64,000 nt of DNA from Bradyrhizobium sp. MOS003 (lineage in GTDB: Bacteria; Pseudomonadota; Alphaproteobacteria; Rhizobiales; Xanthobacteraceae): assembly GCF_003020125.1 (NCBI RefSeq), contig NZ_PYFW01000009.1, positions 149,201 to 213,200 on the forward strand, written 5' to 3'. The position numbers and the translations under genes are program-made. Shown here in pieces: positions 1 through 9,580 of the stretch (the first letter of the stretch is position 1; every line of letters starts with the position of its first letter). The notes beneath the pieces are model-generated. The model made no database searches, had not been told where the DNA came from, and worked only from the letters and a program-made list of their open reading frames with translations.

Positions 1-3000
1 TCGGGCTACTGCCATACGCATAGACGCCGTTGAGGCTGCTACCGGGCGCGGTGAGCGCACCCTTCGTCAGACCATCATAGTCGATGAAGTAGAAGTCGGT
101 TGAGGAATAATGGCCGGTGTTCGTGTGATACGACGCAACATACGTGACGCCGGCCTGCACACTGACCGGCGTCGCAAAATCAACCTGCTGCCAGCCGCTC
201 GCGGTTTCACCGCTAAAGGTGGCGCTCGCAAGCAGCGTGCCGTTTGTAGTCCAGAGATCACCGATATGGGTACCGGTATTCTCAGGCCCCTTGTAGAAGC
301 GAATGCCGGTGATCTTGCCCGACACGGCAGGAACGAATTTGACGCCAAGCTCAACCGCGCCGGAATCGCTGTTCGAGATCACCGCAGGCGTATCGGTTGA
401 ACTGAATAGTGTCGTGTTGGAAGATGGTGTGACCGTGTAGCTAGTGCCCGCACCGGGTGTTTGCAGGTTCAGACTGTCGTCGACCGCCCTGGTTTTGAGA
501 GAATATGTTCCCTGAGCGCCTGTGACGAACGTGTACGACCACGTCACGTTCGCCGCGCCGACATTGCTGTTGGCTGGATGCCAGGTCATTCCACCATCGG
601 TGGAGATTTCGACGCCGGCAATCCTTCCACCTACGTCGGTGGCCGTCCCCGTCACCGTGATCGATTGCCCCTCGACAACGCTGGTAGCCGAGAGATTGGT
701 GATACCAGAGGTCGGCGCCGTACCGTCTGTCGACTGGATCGCGGCAACCAAGCTCGCCTGCAGCGTCGCCGGCTGAACCCCCATGTCGGCGAACAGGTTA
801 ACCATCGCCTGCTGGACATTGGGATCTACCGGAGTCGCAGGCCCGTCGTGGTCGGTAGCAAGCGCCCACGGCCAGTTGATTGAACCAGCTGAGAATATCA
901 GTGCGCCACTGACGGGATCCCGATGCAGCACGAGATTGTGGGTAGCCGTGCCATTTCCGAACGTGTTGCCATAATCAAGCAGATACTTTCCGTCCACATT
1001 GACTGTTGAAGACGAAACACTGACCAACCCAGCTGGGCGAAATCCGTTGTCCGGCGCGACGTCCCATTCAACGCCTAATATGCCAGGCACGAGCGAGGCG
1101 GTCTGCCCGGGTGACGTCTGCGCGACGGCCGAATTGCGCCAGAAGCGCAATTGCGTCATTGAGTACGGTATCGTGATCGTATCGTACCGAAATGCGTTGA
1201 CCGCGAACAAGGTACCGGTCAATTGATTCGAGGGAAGAGGCGTCGATCCGAACCGCGGGTCAGAGTAATTGCCGGTCGCCTGACCTGTTGGATCAAGCAA
1301 CGCATTTGCGTGCGTATCCTTGTAGCTAATGAGCGTGCGGTTGGCTGATCCGCTGCCATCGATGCTGGGTGCCAACCTTGTTTTCCAGAAAATCTCGTTG
1401 CCCGTGAGAAACGCAAGGTTCACGCCAGCGTGCGCTGCGGCTTCTACGTTGGCGCGCTGAGCTTCGGTCCAATACTCGTCATGCCCCGCGTCCATGAAGA
1501 CCTTGTGATTGAGCAATAACGAGCCGTTAGTCGCAGCATCGATTCCGGAAATGTAAGAGACATCGTACCCGTTCTGCTCAAGCCAATAGATGGCCGCAAT
1601 CTCAGCCGTGAACGGGGAGTCTCCCCCCTCGGAGAAGGTTCCAGTGCCGTCACGCGTTACGAGCGGGCGATTGTAACTGACCGCATAGGCTGATCCGTTG
1701 ATGCCCGGGCCATTCCCGAAATAAAGGTTGGCCCCTCCCCAACCGTTGTAGGCTTGCCAGTCCTCATCACTTGTCTGCAGGACGATGTCGCTGTGCGAAG
1801 CGTCGTTCCTTATGATGAACGGGATCTGAAAAATCTCGCTGCCGTTGACGACGCTGGCGAAGTAGACGCCCGAGGCCGCATCGGTTGGTATGCTCCACGA
1901 GTCGGTTACGCTCCAGTTGCCGGCGTCTACAAGACCGGTCGACGGATCACTCAATGGAGCGGGTTGGACGACCGCAGCTGCGGCCTGATGCTGCAGGCTC
2001 GTAACTAGCCTGGCGCCATCGCCACCGTAGTAGCCCAGCCGGTAGACATCGATGTGATAGTTCGGATTGCCGGTCAGGTTGTTGATCTTGAATTGGACCG
2101 TCCCCCCGACATTGGTGCTGATTGCTGTCGCAAACCCCTGGGTCAGAGTCGAATTGTCGCCCGGCTGGATCTCCCAGACGCTTCTCGGCGTGCCTGGCTT
2201 CTGGTTCTCCAGCACGATGGAATTCGTGGGAGGATCCGAGACAATGGTGCCTCCCTGCCCATCGCTTTCGAATTTCCAATTCAAGTCCATCCCCGAGAAC
2301 AGCAAGGTGACATTGGCCGCACCATTGCTGAAATCGACTACGCTGATATTCGAGCTAATGTCGTAGTTGACGGTCGCAGACATCGACGATGTGAAGGGTA
2401 GATCCTTCAGGTCGATGAGGTTCCCTGGCGAAAGCGGTGCTCCCGGCGACGGACCTGCGATCAACCCGTGGAAGTTGGCCGACTGATCGAGGATAAGCGT
2501 GCCAATTCCCGTGTCGAACGACACGGTTACGCCAGAGAACGATCCGTTCAACAACTGCCCGGAAACCGAACCTCCGATTTCCAGGATCGCCTTGTCTGAA
2601 ATTTCGAAAGATCCTGTGCCGCTGACGTCGCCCTTAAAGTCCCCTGTAGCAATGCGATCACCAAGGAACGCCCCAACTTCGACCGTCCCATTATTCAGTA
2701 CATCGCCTTCTACGATAAATGGCGACCCGGCACCGAACCAAAGCGTCGCGCCTACATCAACAACCAGACTCTTGATATCAACATTGGCGGTGCTGGTGAC
2801 GACATAGGCTCCCGCCGCATCGAGCAACGCAGAGTCAGTGATGCCCGGGACGCCGGCGCTCCAGTTCGCAGCGACGTTCCAGACTCCGTCGCTCGAATTG
2901 GTCCAGTGAGTGGTGCCCGGGGTCGAAATCGATGATGATGTCGGCGGCGTCCCTTCCCTTGCCGCAGATGGGAATGTCGTGACCAAGCTCTGATAGTGGC

Positions 3001-3290
3001 TCGTCAATGACGTCGAAGACAGCAGAGTAGACAATCGCGACTGGAAAGATGGGGAGAACAGACGGGGAATGATGCCGTGCAAGTCTGGCAGATCGCCCGA
3101 GCCGGCCCGAAACGATTGCGGGAAGAAAGTGGCGTCACCTGCTCGCGGATTAGCAAACAACGGGACCCACGGATCCGAGCCCTCGAATGGATTCCAGGAC
3201 GGCGTTTCTCGCCAAAACGCGGGAATATGTTTCCCAGGAAAAACGGCCTGGGCTCCCCGACCGAAGGCGCTCGCGTTTTGAATCAGCATG
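1..3290 (-). CDS. Large DMFase-beta-like / DUF4082 protein (partial, runs off the left edge)
   Basis: One uninterrupted reading frame runs from an ATG at 3290 to the window edge, about 1096 codons with no stop. Residues about 130-360 read like a beta-rich repeat region. A block from about residue 380 matches the large subunit of N,N-dimethylformamidase as found in many surface proteins: HIDVYRLGYYGGDGARL near residue 410 and AGHDEYW near 600. An Ig-like segment (GVEISTDGGMTWHPA) lies near 880. The last ~130 visible residues are a DUF4082 domain (GKITGIRFYKGPENTGTHIG). No N-terminal signal peptide is visible, so export by a C-terminal type I signal is possible, but that end is outside the window. 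Fusions of this kind are usually surface or secreted proteins, and true amidase activity is not implied. It sits next to the polysaccharide locus. Confidence 0.8.
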
Positions 3291-3400
3291 GTTATACCGA
3301 TTAAATCAAATTACCATATATATTTTAATTCTCTTTTAAACCGCCCGTCAATTCAATGGTAAAACATTTAACATAATTCCAAAAAATCAGCTGAGTGGCG
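3291..3400 (-). promoter_or_regulatory. AT-rich spacer upstream of the DUF4082 gene
   Basis: This short AT-rich gap lies between the end of rfbA and the ATG at 3290. It has long A/T runs (3301-3375) and is the only non-coding DNA available to hold a promoter for the large minus-strand gene. No clear -35/-10 pair was identified. Confidence 0.4.
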
Positions 3401-4288
3401 CTATTGCGACGCAAATTGCGGTAGCCGAGTGATTTCGCTCAGATATTTGCCGTAGCCGCTCTTCTCCAACGGTTGCGCCAGCGCAAGAAGCTGATCACGA
3501 TTGATGAATCCGAGTCTGAAGGCGACCTCCTCGAGACAGGCAATCTTCATTCCCTGTCGCTTTTCCAGGGTCTGCACGAACGTCCCTGCATCGATGAGAG
3601 ACTCGACCGTGCCGGTATCCAACCAGGCAAACCCCCGCCCCATGCGTTCAACGTGCAGCGCATTGGCCGAAAGGTAGCGCATCTGAAGATCGGTAATCTC
3701 GAGCTCTCCGCGCGACGATGGCTCGACTCGACGAGCGTAGCGGACAACGCGATTATCGAAGAAATACAGCCCGGTGATTGCCCAATTCGAAGCTGGCCGT
3801 CTGGGTTTCTCCTCGATCGATACTGGGCGGTCCGCCTCATCAAAGGCGACGACGCCATAACGTTCCGGGTCCCGCACGTGATAAGCAAAAACTGTGGCGC
3901 CTTCCTTACGTCCTGCGGCCCTGGCAAGCAGTTCGCTCAGGCCATCGCCGAAGAAGATATTGTCCCCAAGCACCATCGCCACACGATCGCTTCCGATGAA
4001 ATCGGCACCAATGATGAAGGCATCCGCGAGACCGGCGGGACGGGTTTGTTCCGCGTAGCTGAGCCGAATGCCCCATTGGCTGCCGTCCCCCAGCAAACGT
4101 TCAAACTGGCAACGGTCTGAAGGCGTGGTGATAATCAGAATTTCGCGGATCCCAGCCAACATCAGCGTCGACAGGGGATAATAGATCATCGGCTTGTCAT
4201 AGATCGGGAGCAACTGCTTGCTGACCACGCGCGTGATCGGATAGAGGCGCGTTCCGCTGCCGCCAGCCAGCACGATTCCCCTCAACAT
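3401..4288 (-). CDS. rfbA: Glucose-1-phosphate thymidylyltransferase
   Basis: The protein has 295 residues, the normal length for RmlA/RfbA. It makes dTDP-glucose from glucose-1-phosphate and dTTP, the first step to dTDP-L-rhamnose. The N-terminus carries the nucleotide-binding signature GIVLAGGSGTRLYPIT followed by SKQLLPIYDKPMIYYPLS. VLGDNIFFG near residue 110 and EEKPRRP near 160 are the usual metal and sugar site segments. It is the last gene of the minus-strand rfbC-B-D-A operon, and its start lies inside the end of rfbD (92 bp overlap), which suggests translational coupling. No defects were seen. Confidence 0.97.
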   Translation of the reverse strand: MLRGIVLAGGSGTRLYPITRVVSKQLLPIYDKPMIYYPLSTLMLAGIREILIITTPSDRCQFERLLGDGSQWGIRLSYAEQTRPAGLADAFIIGADFIGSDRVAMVLGDNIFFGDGLSELLARAAGRKEGATVFAYHVRDPERYGVVAFDEADRPVSIEEKPRRPASNWAITGLYFFDNRVVRYARRVEPSSRGELEITDLQMRYLSANALHVERMGRGFAWLDTGTVESLIDAGTFVQTLEKRQGMKIACLEEVAFRLGFINRDQLLALAQPLEKSGYGKYLSEITRLPQFASQ

Positions 4289-5186
4289 CGGTTTCTCCTT
4301 CTCCGACTAGCCGATCGAGACAGGCTTCGAGTGAATGGCGCCAAGGTGCCAATCGAATCCCGAACACGCGTTCGGCCTTAGATGAGTCCAGGCGCGAGTT
4401 CCGTGGCCGACGCGCGGCGGTCGGAAACTCTTCAGTCGTGATCGCCTCAAGCACCGGAATTCGCACTCCACGACGGGAGAGCTCGTCGAAGATTGCCTTC
4501 GCAAAGTCGTGCCAGCTTGCCTCGCCTTGACCGGCAAGATGAAAGATGCCGGCCGTAACCCTGCGATCGTCCGTTACTGACCGCTCTGCGATGCGAAGGA
4601 CGGCCTCCGCGAGGTCAAATGCGTGGGTCGGATTTCCAGTTTGGTCCCGAACAACCCTTAGAATGGGCTGCGTCTTACATAGCCGCAACATCGTTCGAAC
4701 GAAGTTGCTGCCATAGGGGCTGTAAATCCACGAGCATCTGATCACGGTCGCGAGCGGATGCGCGGCCAATACAGCAGCTTCGCCGGCAAGCTTCGACGCA
4801 CCATAGACATTCAACGGAGCGGGAATGTCACTTTCGTCGTATGCATCCGGTTTCGCGCCGTCGAACACATAGTCGGTCGAGAGATGGATCAGTGGAATGT
4901 TCATCTGCCACGCGACATCTGCCAGCGCTGCCGCGCCATCACGGTTGATGCTGAACACTTTCGCTGGTTCGGATTCGGCCTGATCAACCGCCGTATAAGC
5001 GGCCGTATTGATGATCGCAGACGGCGCGATCGACGCGATGAGCTTGTCGATCCCTTCGCGGTTCGCTAGATCGAGTTCTCGGCGCCCGAGAGCCACCGCA
5101 GGCCGACCTTGCATTGCAGCGAGATCACGAAGACAGGTTGCCAACTGACCATTCCGTCCGGCGATGAGGATGGGTCGATCTGTCAT
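4197..5186 (-). CDS. rfbD: dTDP-4-dehydrorhamnose reductase
   Basis: This is the last enzyme of dTDP-L-rhamnose synthesis and reduces the 4-keto sugar with NAD(P)H. The N-terminal Rossmann motif is ILIAGRNGQLATCL, a slightly unusual form of the common GxxGQLG. INTAAYTAVDQAES, STDYVFDG and the catalytic region YGASKLAGE are present. The start at 5186 was chosen because MTDRPILIAG begins directly before the Rossmann fold; the frame stays open upstream, but that extension has no family character. At 329 residues it is about 30 longer than usual at the C-terminus. The extra tail lies entirely in the overlap with rfbA. Confidence 0.95.
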   Translation of the reverse strand: MTDRPILIAGRNGQLATCLRDLAAMQGRPAVALGRRELDLANREGIDKLIASIAPSAIINTAAYTAVDQAESEPAKVFSINRDGAAALADVAWQMNIPLIHLSTDYVFDGAKPDAYDESDIPAPLNVYGASKLAGEAAVLAAHPLATVIRCSWIYSPYGSNFVRTMLRLCKTQPILRVVRDQTGNPTHAFDLAEAVLRIAERSVTDDRRVTAGIFHLAGQGEASWHDFAKAIFDELSRRGVRIPVLEAITTEEFPTAARRPRNSRLDSSKAERVFGIRLAPWRHSLEACLDRLVGEGETDVEGNRAGWRQRNAPLSDHARGQQAVAPDL

Positions 5187-5193
5187 CTTCACC

Positions 5194-6252
5194 TCAGTGT
5201 TGGGTAGCCAGGAGACCCAGACGCGAGCCGTCATAGACACCGCGGCGAGCACGCTCCCACCATGCACGGTTTTTGAGATACCAGCCGACGGTCTCGGCCA
5301 AGCCCTGTTCGAAGGTTCTCGTCGGTTCCCAGCCAAGCTCGCGATGCGCCTTCGACGCGTCGATTGCATAGCGCGCGTCATGTCCGGGACGATCGGGCAC
5401 GAAAGTAATGAGAAACCGTCTCGCTCCCGCGCCCGGAGACAATCGATCCAGCACGTCACAAACCTGGGTGACTACCTCCAGGTTGGATCGCTCGCCATCT
5501 CCGCCGAAATTGTACTTCTCGCCCGGTCTACCTTCGTACAGCAGTCTTATCAAGCCGGCGGCATGATCATCGACGTGAAGCCAGTCGCGAATATTCTTGC
5601 CGTCGCCATAGACCGGTAGAGGCTTCCGGTCGATCGCATTGAGGATCGTCAGCGGGATGAGCTTTTCCGGGAATTGGTACGGCCCGTAGTTGTTCGAGCA
5701 ATTCGATACAATGACCGGCAGACCGTAGGTTCGAAACCACGCGAGTGCGAGGTGGTCCGATGCGGCCTTGCTCGCCGAATACGGCGAACTCGGCCTGTAC
5801 GGCGTGTCCTCGCGAAACAGGTCGTCCGGGCCCAATGAACCGTAGACTTCGTCTGTCGATACGTGGATGAAGCGGAACTGCTTCCGCCGCGGAAGTGGCA
5901 GACGTTCGTAGTACGTCCTGGCAGCCTCAAGCAGCGTGTAGGTGCCAACTATATTGGTGTTGACGAAGGCGTCGGGGCCGTTGATCGAGCGGTCGACGTG
6001 GCTTTCGGCGGCCAGATGTATGATCGCATCCGGCTCGTAGTCGGCGAACGCGAGATCCATAACCTCGCGATCGCAGATATCGGACTGCAGGAACGCATAA
6101 GACTCCAGTCCCTCGATGCTCGCCAGCGAAGCCGGGTTGGCCGCGTATGTCAACTTGTCGACGTTGATCACTGCGGCACCGGTCTGCTGCACCAAACGGC
6201 GACACACCGCAGAACCGATAAAGCCCGCTCCGCCGGTCACCAGGATACGCAT
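5194..6252 (-). CDS. rfbB: dTDP-glucose 4,6-dehydratase
   Basis: RmlB/RfbB converts dTDP-glucose to dTDP-4-keto-6-deoxyglucose with bound NAD. The sequence shows MRILVTGGAGFIGSAV at the N-terminus, HLAAESHVDRSI, the STDEVYGSL segment and the catalytic YSASKAASDH, then NNYGPYQFPEKLIP. The start at 6252 was chosen because a GGAG lies 9 bases upstream; ATG 6261 in the same frame has no spacing to that site. The protein is 352 residues, normal for the family. It ends 7 bases before rfbD and starts 14 bases after rfbC ends, inside one operon. Confidence 0.97.
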   Translation of the reverse strand: MRILVTGGAGFIGSAVCRRLVQQTGAAVINVDKLTYAANPASLASIEGLESYAFLQSDICDREVMDLAFADYEPDAIIHLAAESHVDRSINGPDAFVNTNIVGTYTLLEAARTYYERLPLPRRKQFRFIHVSTDEVYGSLGPDDLFREDTPYRPSSPYSASKAASDHLALAWFRTYGLPVIVSNCSNNYGPYQFPEKLIPLTILNAIDRKPLPVYGDGKNIRDWLHVDDHAAGLIRLLYEGRPGEKYNFGGDGERSNLEVVTQVCDVLDRLSPGAGARRFLITFVPDRPGHDARYAIDASKAHRELGWEPTRTFEQGLAETVGWYLKNRAWWERARRGVYDGSRLGLLATQH

Positions 6253-6266
6253 TCCACTCATCTCCA

Positions 6267-6824
6267 CTACTCGAAAACGCAAGCAAGCTGGTTGAGCGCA
6301 GGAAGGGTCTGGTCCTTCGGCGACACCTGAGCCTCCGAGATGGTCACGGGCCACTTGATCGCCAATGCGGGATCAGCCCAATAGACGCCGCCGTCGTGGC
6401 TCGGGGCATAGGCCTGGTCGACCTTGTACAAGACGACGGTCTTGGGCTGCAGCGTACAGAAACCATGCGCAAACCCCTTCGGAATGAACACCTGCTCACC
6501 GCTTTCACTATCCAGCTGGAGGGCGACGTGCTTGCCGAAGTTGGGCGATGAGCGCCGGAGATCAACGGCAATATCGAGAATGGCCCCGTTCAACACCCGT
6601 ATGAGCTTCGCCTGGGTGAAGGGCGGTCGCTGGAAATGCAAGCCGCGCACCGTGCCGATCCGATCCGAGCTGGACTGATTATCCTGAACGAAGTCATGGA
6701 GGATTCCCTTCTCCGCAAAAGCCGATCGCTGGAAGGTCTCACAGAAGTAGCCGCGGACGTCGGAAAAGCGATCTGTTCGAATTACTTTGACATCAGGGAT
6801 CGCCAAGGATCGCAGTTCCAGCAT
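6267..6824 (-). CDS. rfbC: dTDP-4-dehydrorhamnose 3,5-epimerase
   Basis: RmlC epimerises C3 and C5 of the keto sugar in rhamnose synthesis. The 185-residue protein has the cupin signature RGYFCETFQRSAFAEKGI, DNQSSS, GTVRGLHFQRPPFTQAKLIR, and GFAHGFCTLQ near residue 120, which carries the usual active-site histidine region. It is the first gene of the minus-strand operon. Its promoter must lie in the AT-rich intergenic region at 6825-7173, which it shares with the divergent Wzz/kinase gene. Confidence 0.97.
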   Translation of the reverse strand: MLELRSLAIPDVKVIRTDRFSDVRGYFCETFQRSAFAEKGILHDFVQDNQSSSDRIGTVRGLHFQRPPFTQAKLIRVLNGAILDIAVDLRRSSPNFGKHVALQLDSESGEQVFIPKGFAHGFCTLQPKTVVLYKVDQAYAPSHDGGVYWADPALAIKWPVTISEAQVSPKDQTLPALNQLACVFE

Positions 6825-7173
6825 TGGGTACCCTCCTGCCGGCCCTTAATTTCGATCAGGTTTCACGCAGCGGGCCATAATCCTCGATAGAATTAATTTT
6901 TCGTCCGCCAACTCATCTATAAACGCTCACATTATTTTCCATGCACGCATCAACCAGACCATAAACTTCTGAAAAATCATCTATTTTGCCGATCGCGCGT
7001 CGAGGTGGCGGCCTCATCCTTATTTTCTGCCGCGATCCAATTAATATATGATTTATTTAATTTGGCAAGCATGTTTTTTTAATATATATAATCTCGCAGC
7101 GCCCGCACGTTCTCCTTGAACGTTGGTCTGCGGGCGGCGGCCCCAACGTGACCCACCGTCGGACAGGTACGTG
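6825..7173. promoter_or_regulatory. Divergent intergenic region between rfb and EPS export genes
   Basis: This 349 bp region is markedly AT-rich at about 6885-7095 and lies between the start of rfbC (minus) and the Wzz/BY-kinase gene (plus). It must hold both promoters. The T-rich and TATATATAAT-like tract near 7080-7092 is a plausible -10 area for the plus-strand operon. AT-rich DNA of this kind is typical H-NS target DNA, and two H-NS genes lie nearby. Confidence 0.45.
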
Positions 7174-9513
7174 ATGCTCCAGAACAATCTTCAACACACG
7201 GATAGACTGCGGCTGCCGGTGAACGGGCTGGCTCAACCCGCCCCGGCAGACGGTGGAGGAATAAGCGACGTCATCAATTTCGCGATCGGGCTTCTACGGC
7301 GCCAATATCTCGTAATTCTTGTCGCCGCGGGACTCATGACTGCGGCCAGCCTGCTCTATCTGCGGTTGGTGTCTCCAACCTATACGGCGCAGGTTCAGAT
7401 CCTCTTGGCTAATCCAAGGCCCCAATTTGTCCAGCAGCAATCACTCCTCGCCGAGCCGGCTTTCGATCTCAGTCAAATCGAGACCCAGCTTCAGCTCCTG
7501 AGATCAAAGGCCACTGCGGTTGCGGTAATCGACCAGTTGAAACTGGTGGACGATCCAGACTTTAATGCGTCAGGGCTATCTCTACAGTCGCTCTGGCAGC
7601 GAATTCGGTCATGGGCCTCGACTGGATCGAGGAAGGATAGCCCGCCCGAGACGAAGGCCGCCGAATCATCAGACACTCTCGTAGACGCGTTTCTGAGCCG
7701 ACTTTCGGCAGGGCGTATCGGGTATAGCAACGTCATTGAGATCAGCTTCAATTCGAGCAGCGCAGCCCGAGCCGCGGAGATCGTCAACGCGGTAGCCAAT
7801 ACCTATGTTGCGGACCAGCTCAATGCAAAATTCGATGCCAATCGAAGGGCAACAACCTGGCTGCAGGAGAGGCTGCGCGATCTCGGTGACCAAGCCCTCG
7901 CCGCACAACGTGCCGTCGACGTCTACAAAGCCCAGAACAATATCGTTTCCTTGGACGGAAAGCCCATCGACGAGCAGCAGATCACAGAAATCAACAATCG
8001 ACTGGCTGCCGCACGCGCCCAGACCTCTGAGGCCACGGCCAAGTTGGCGAGGTATGAATCTCTCCTTGCCTCCGATCCGACAAAGCCGTCCTCGATGAAC
8101 AATCTGGATGCTGTCGGGGCCGACGCGATGAACAGTCAGATCATCACGGGGCTACGCCAACAGTATCTAGAACTGACAAGACGTGAGGCCGAGTTGACGG
8201 CCAGGGTCGGTCGCGACCACTTGGCAGTCGTCAATATCCGTAACCGCATCCGGGAGTTTCGCGTCTCCATTTTCGACGAAGTCAAGAGACTTGCCGAAGT
8301 CAGCCGAAGCGAATTCGAGCTCGCCAAACAGCGGCAGGAAGAAATCGAAAAGCAGCTCTCCAAAGCCGTTTCGCAGTCCCGTTCAGTCAATTCTGCCGAG
8401 CTGACTATCAAGGATTTGGACAGCCGGGCAAAGGGCCTGCGTAGCTTGTACGAGACTTTCCTGCAGCGTTACATGGGCTCCGCACAGCAGGAGACATTCC
8501 CCATCTCGGAAACGCGGGTACTTTTTCCCGCGTCGCCGCCGCCGAGCAAGAGCAAGCCTAAGACAAGGTTGGTGCTGGCGCTCGGCATCCTCGGCGGTCT
8601 CGCGCTGGGCATCGGCTTGGCGCTGCTCAGAGATCTCATGGACCGCGTCTTTCGTACCTCTTCGCAAGTGGAAACTGTACTGGAATTGCCTTGCCTATCC
8701 TTGGTCCCCTTGTTGCCGGCCCGCAAACCCGCGAAGCTACCAGTTCGCTCCCGGCCAACCGATGATGATGTTCAACAACGGATAGTTCAGTCTCCAACGG
8801 CAATTCATCGGACAGTGGTCGGGATGCCGCTATCTCGATATACTGAGGCAATTCGATCGATCAAGCTAGCCATCGACCACAATCCTGCGAAAATCTCCTC
8901 CCAGGTCATCGGTATTACCTCGGCCCTGCCGAATGAGGGGAAGACCACGATTGCAGCCTCGCTCGCGCAATTGATCGGGCACACCGGCAAGAAGGCTATC
9001 ATCGTCGATTGCGACCTCAGGAATCCCTCGCTATCAGCGATCTTTGCGCCCAAGGCTGCCAACGGAATCATCGAAGTTGCAAACGGCAGCCGATCCCTAG
9101 CGGACACAATTTGGCGCGATCCCACGACCAACCTTGCATTTCTACCCGCCGTGCGGCGGGGACCCCTGCTTCACACCAGCGAAATTCTGTGCGCCGACGC
9201 GATAAGCAAGCTGTTCGACCGTTTGCGAGCTGACTATGACTACGTCATCGTCGACCTTCCTCCCCTGACCCCGTTGGTAGATGTCCGAGCCACTTCGTCT
9301 CTAATCGACTGTTACATTCTCGTTGTTGAATGGGGCCGGACCAAAATCGATGTCGTGCAGCATGCACTGCACACGGCACCCAACATTCATGAATCGCTGA
9401 TTGGGGCAGTTCTCAGCAAAACGGATACCAAGGCAATGGCTCGATATGACGGTCATCGGAGCTATTACTATCATGACAGCCACTACATCCGTTATGGCCT
9501 TTCCGGCTCTTGA
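7174..9513 (+). CDS. Wzz/GumC-type polysaccharide co-polymerase fused to BY-kinase
   Basis: This inner-membrane protein sets chain length and drives export of an exopolysaccharide. An N-terminal Wzz domain has its first TM near residues 38-58 (YLVILVAAGLMTAASLLYL). A long periplasmic coiled-coil stretch follows (about 180-410), then a second TM (LVLALGILGGLALGIGLALL, about 465-485). The C-terminal cytoplasmic tyrosine kinase has Walker A (ALPNEGKTT, about 582), Walker A' (AIIVDCDLRNPSL, about 607) and Walker B (YVIVDLPPLTPLVD, about 689). The tail is Tyr-rich (SYYYHDSHYIRYG), as expected for autophosphorylation. ATG 7174 was chosen over a TTG at 7123 because GGACAGG sits 6 bases upstream. The length of 779 residues fits fused proteins of this class. 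Confidence 0.93.
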   Translation: MLQNNLQHTDRLRLPVNGLAQPAPADGGGISDVINFAIGLLRRQYLVILVAAGLMTAASLLYLRLVSPTYTAQVQILLANPRPQFVQQQSLLAEPAFDLSQIETQLQLLRSKATAVAVIDQLKLVDDPDFNASGLSLQSLWQRIRSWASTGSRKDSPPETKAAESSDTLVDAFLSRLSAGRIGYSNVIEISFNSSSAARAAEIVNAVANTYVADQLNAKFDANRRATTWLQERLRDLGDQALAAQRAVDVYKAQNNIVSLDGKPIDEQQITEINNRLAAARAQTSEATAKLARYESLLASDPTKPSSMNNLDAVGADAMNSQIITGLRQQYLELTRREAELTARVGRDHLAVVNIRNRIREFRVSIFDEVKRLAEVSRSEFELAKQRQEEIEKQLSKAVSQSRSVNSAELTIKDLDSRAKGLRSLYETFLQRYMGSAQQETFPISETRVLFPASPPPSKSKPKTRLVLALGILGGLALGIGLALLRDLMDRVFRTSSQVETVLELPCLSLVPLLPARKPAKLPVRSRPTDDDVQQRIVQSPTAIHRTVVGMPLSRYTEAIRSIKLAIDHNPAKISSQVIGITSALPNEGKTTIAASLAQLIGHTGKKAIIVDCDLRNPSLSAIFAPKAANGIIEVANGSRSLADTIWRDPTTNLAFLPAVRRGPLLHTSEILCADAISKLFDRLRADYDYVIVDLPPLTPLVDVRATSSLIDCYILVVEWGRTKIDVVQHALHTAPNIHESLIGAVLSKTDTKAMARYDGHRSYYYHDSHYIRYGLSGS

Positions 9514-9580
9514 GGCTGTCTCGTAGCGGCCTGCACGTTCTCCGGCCAGCGGAGTGGCCGCACCACACGATGGGGTTTAC

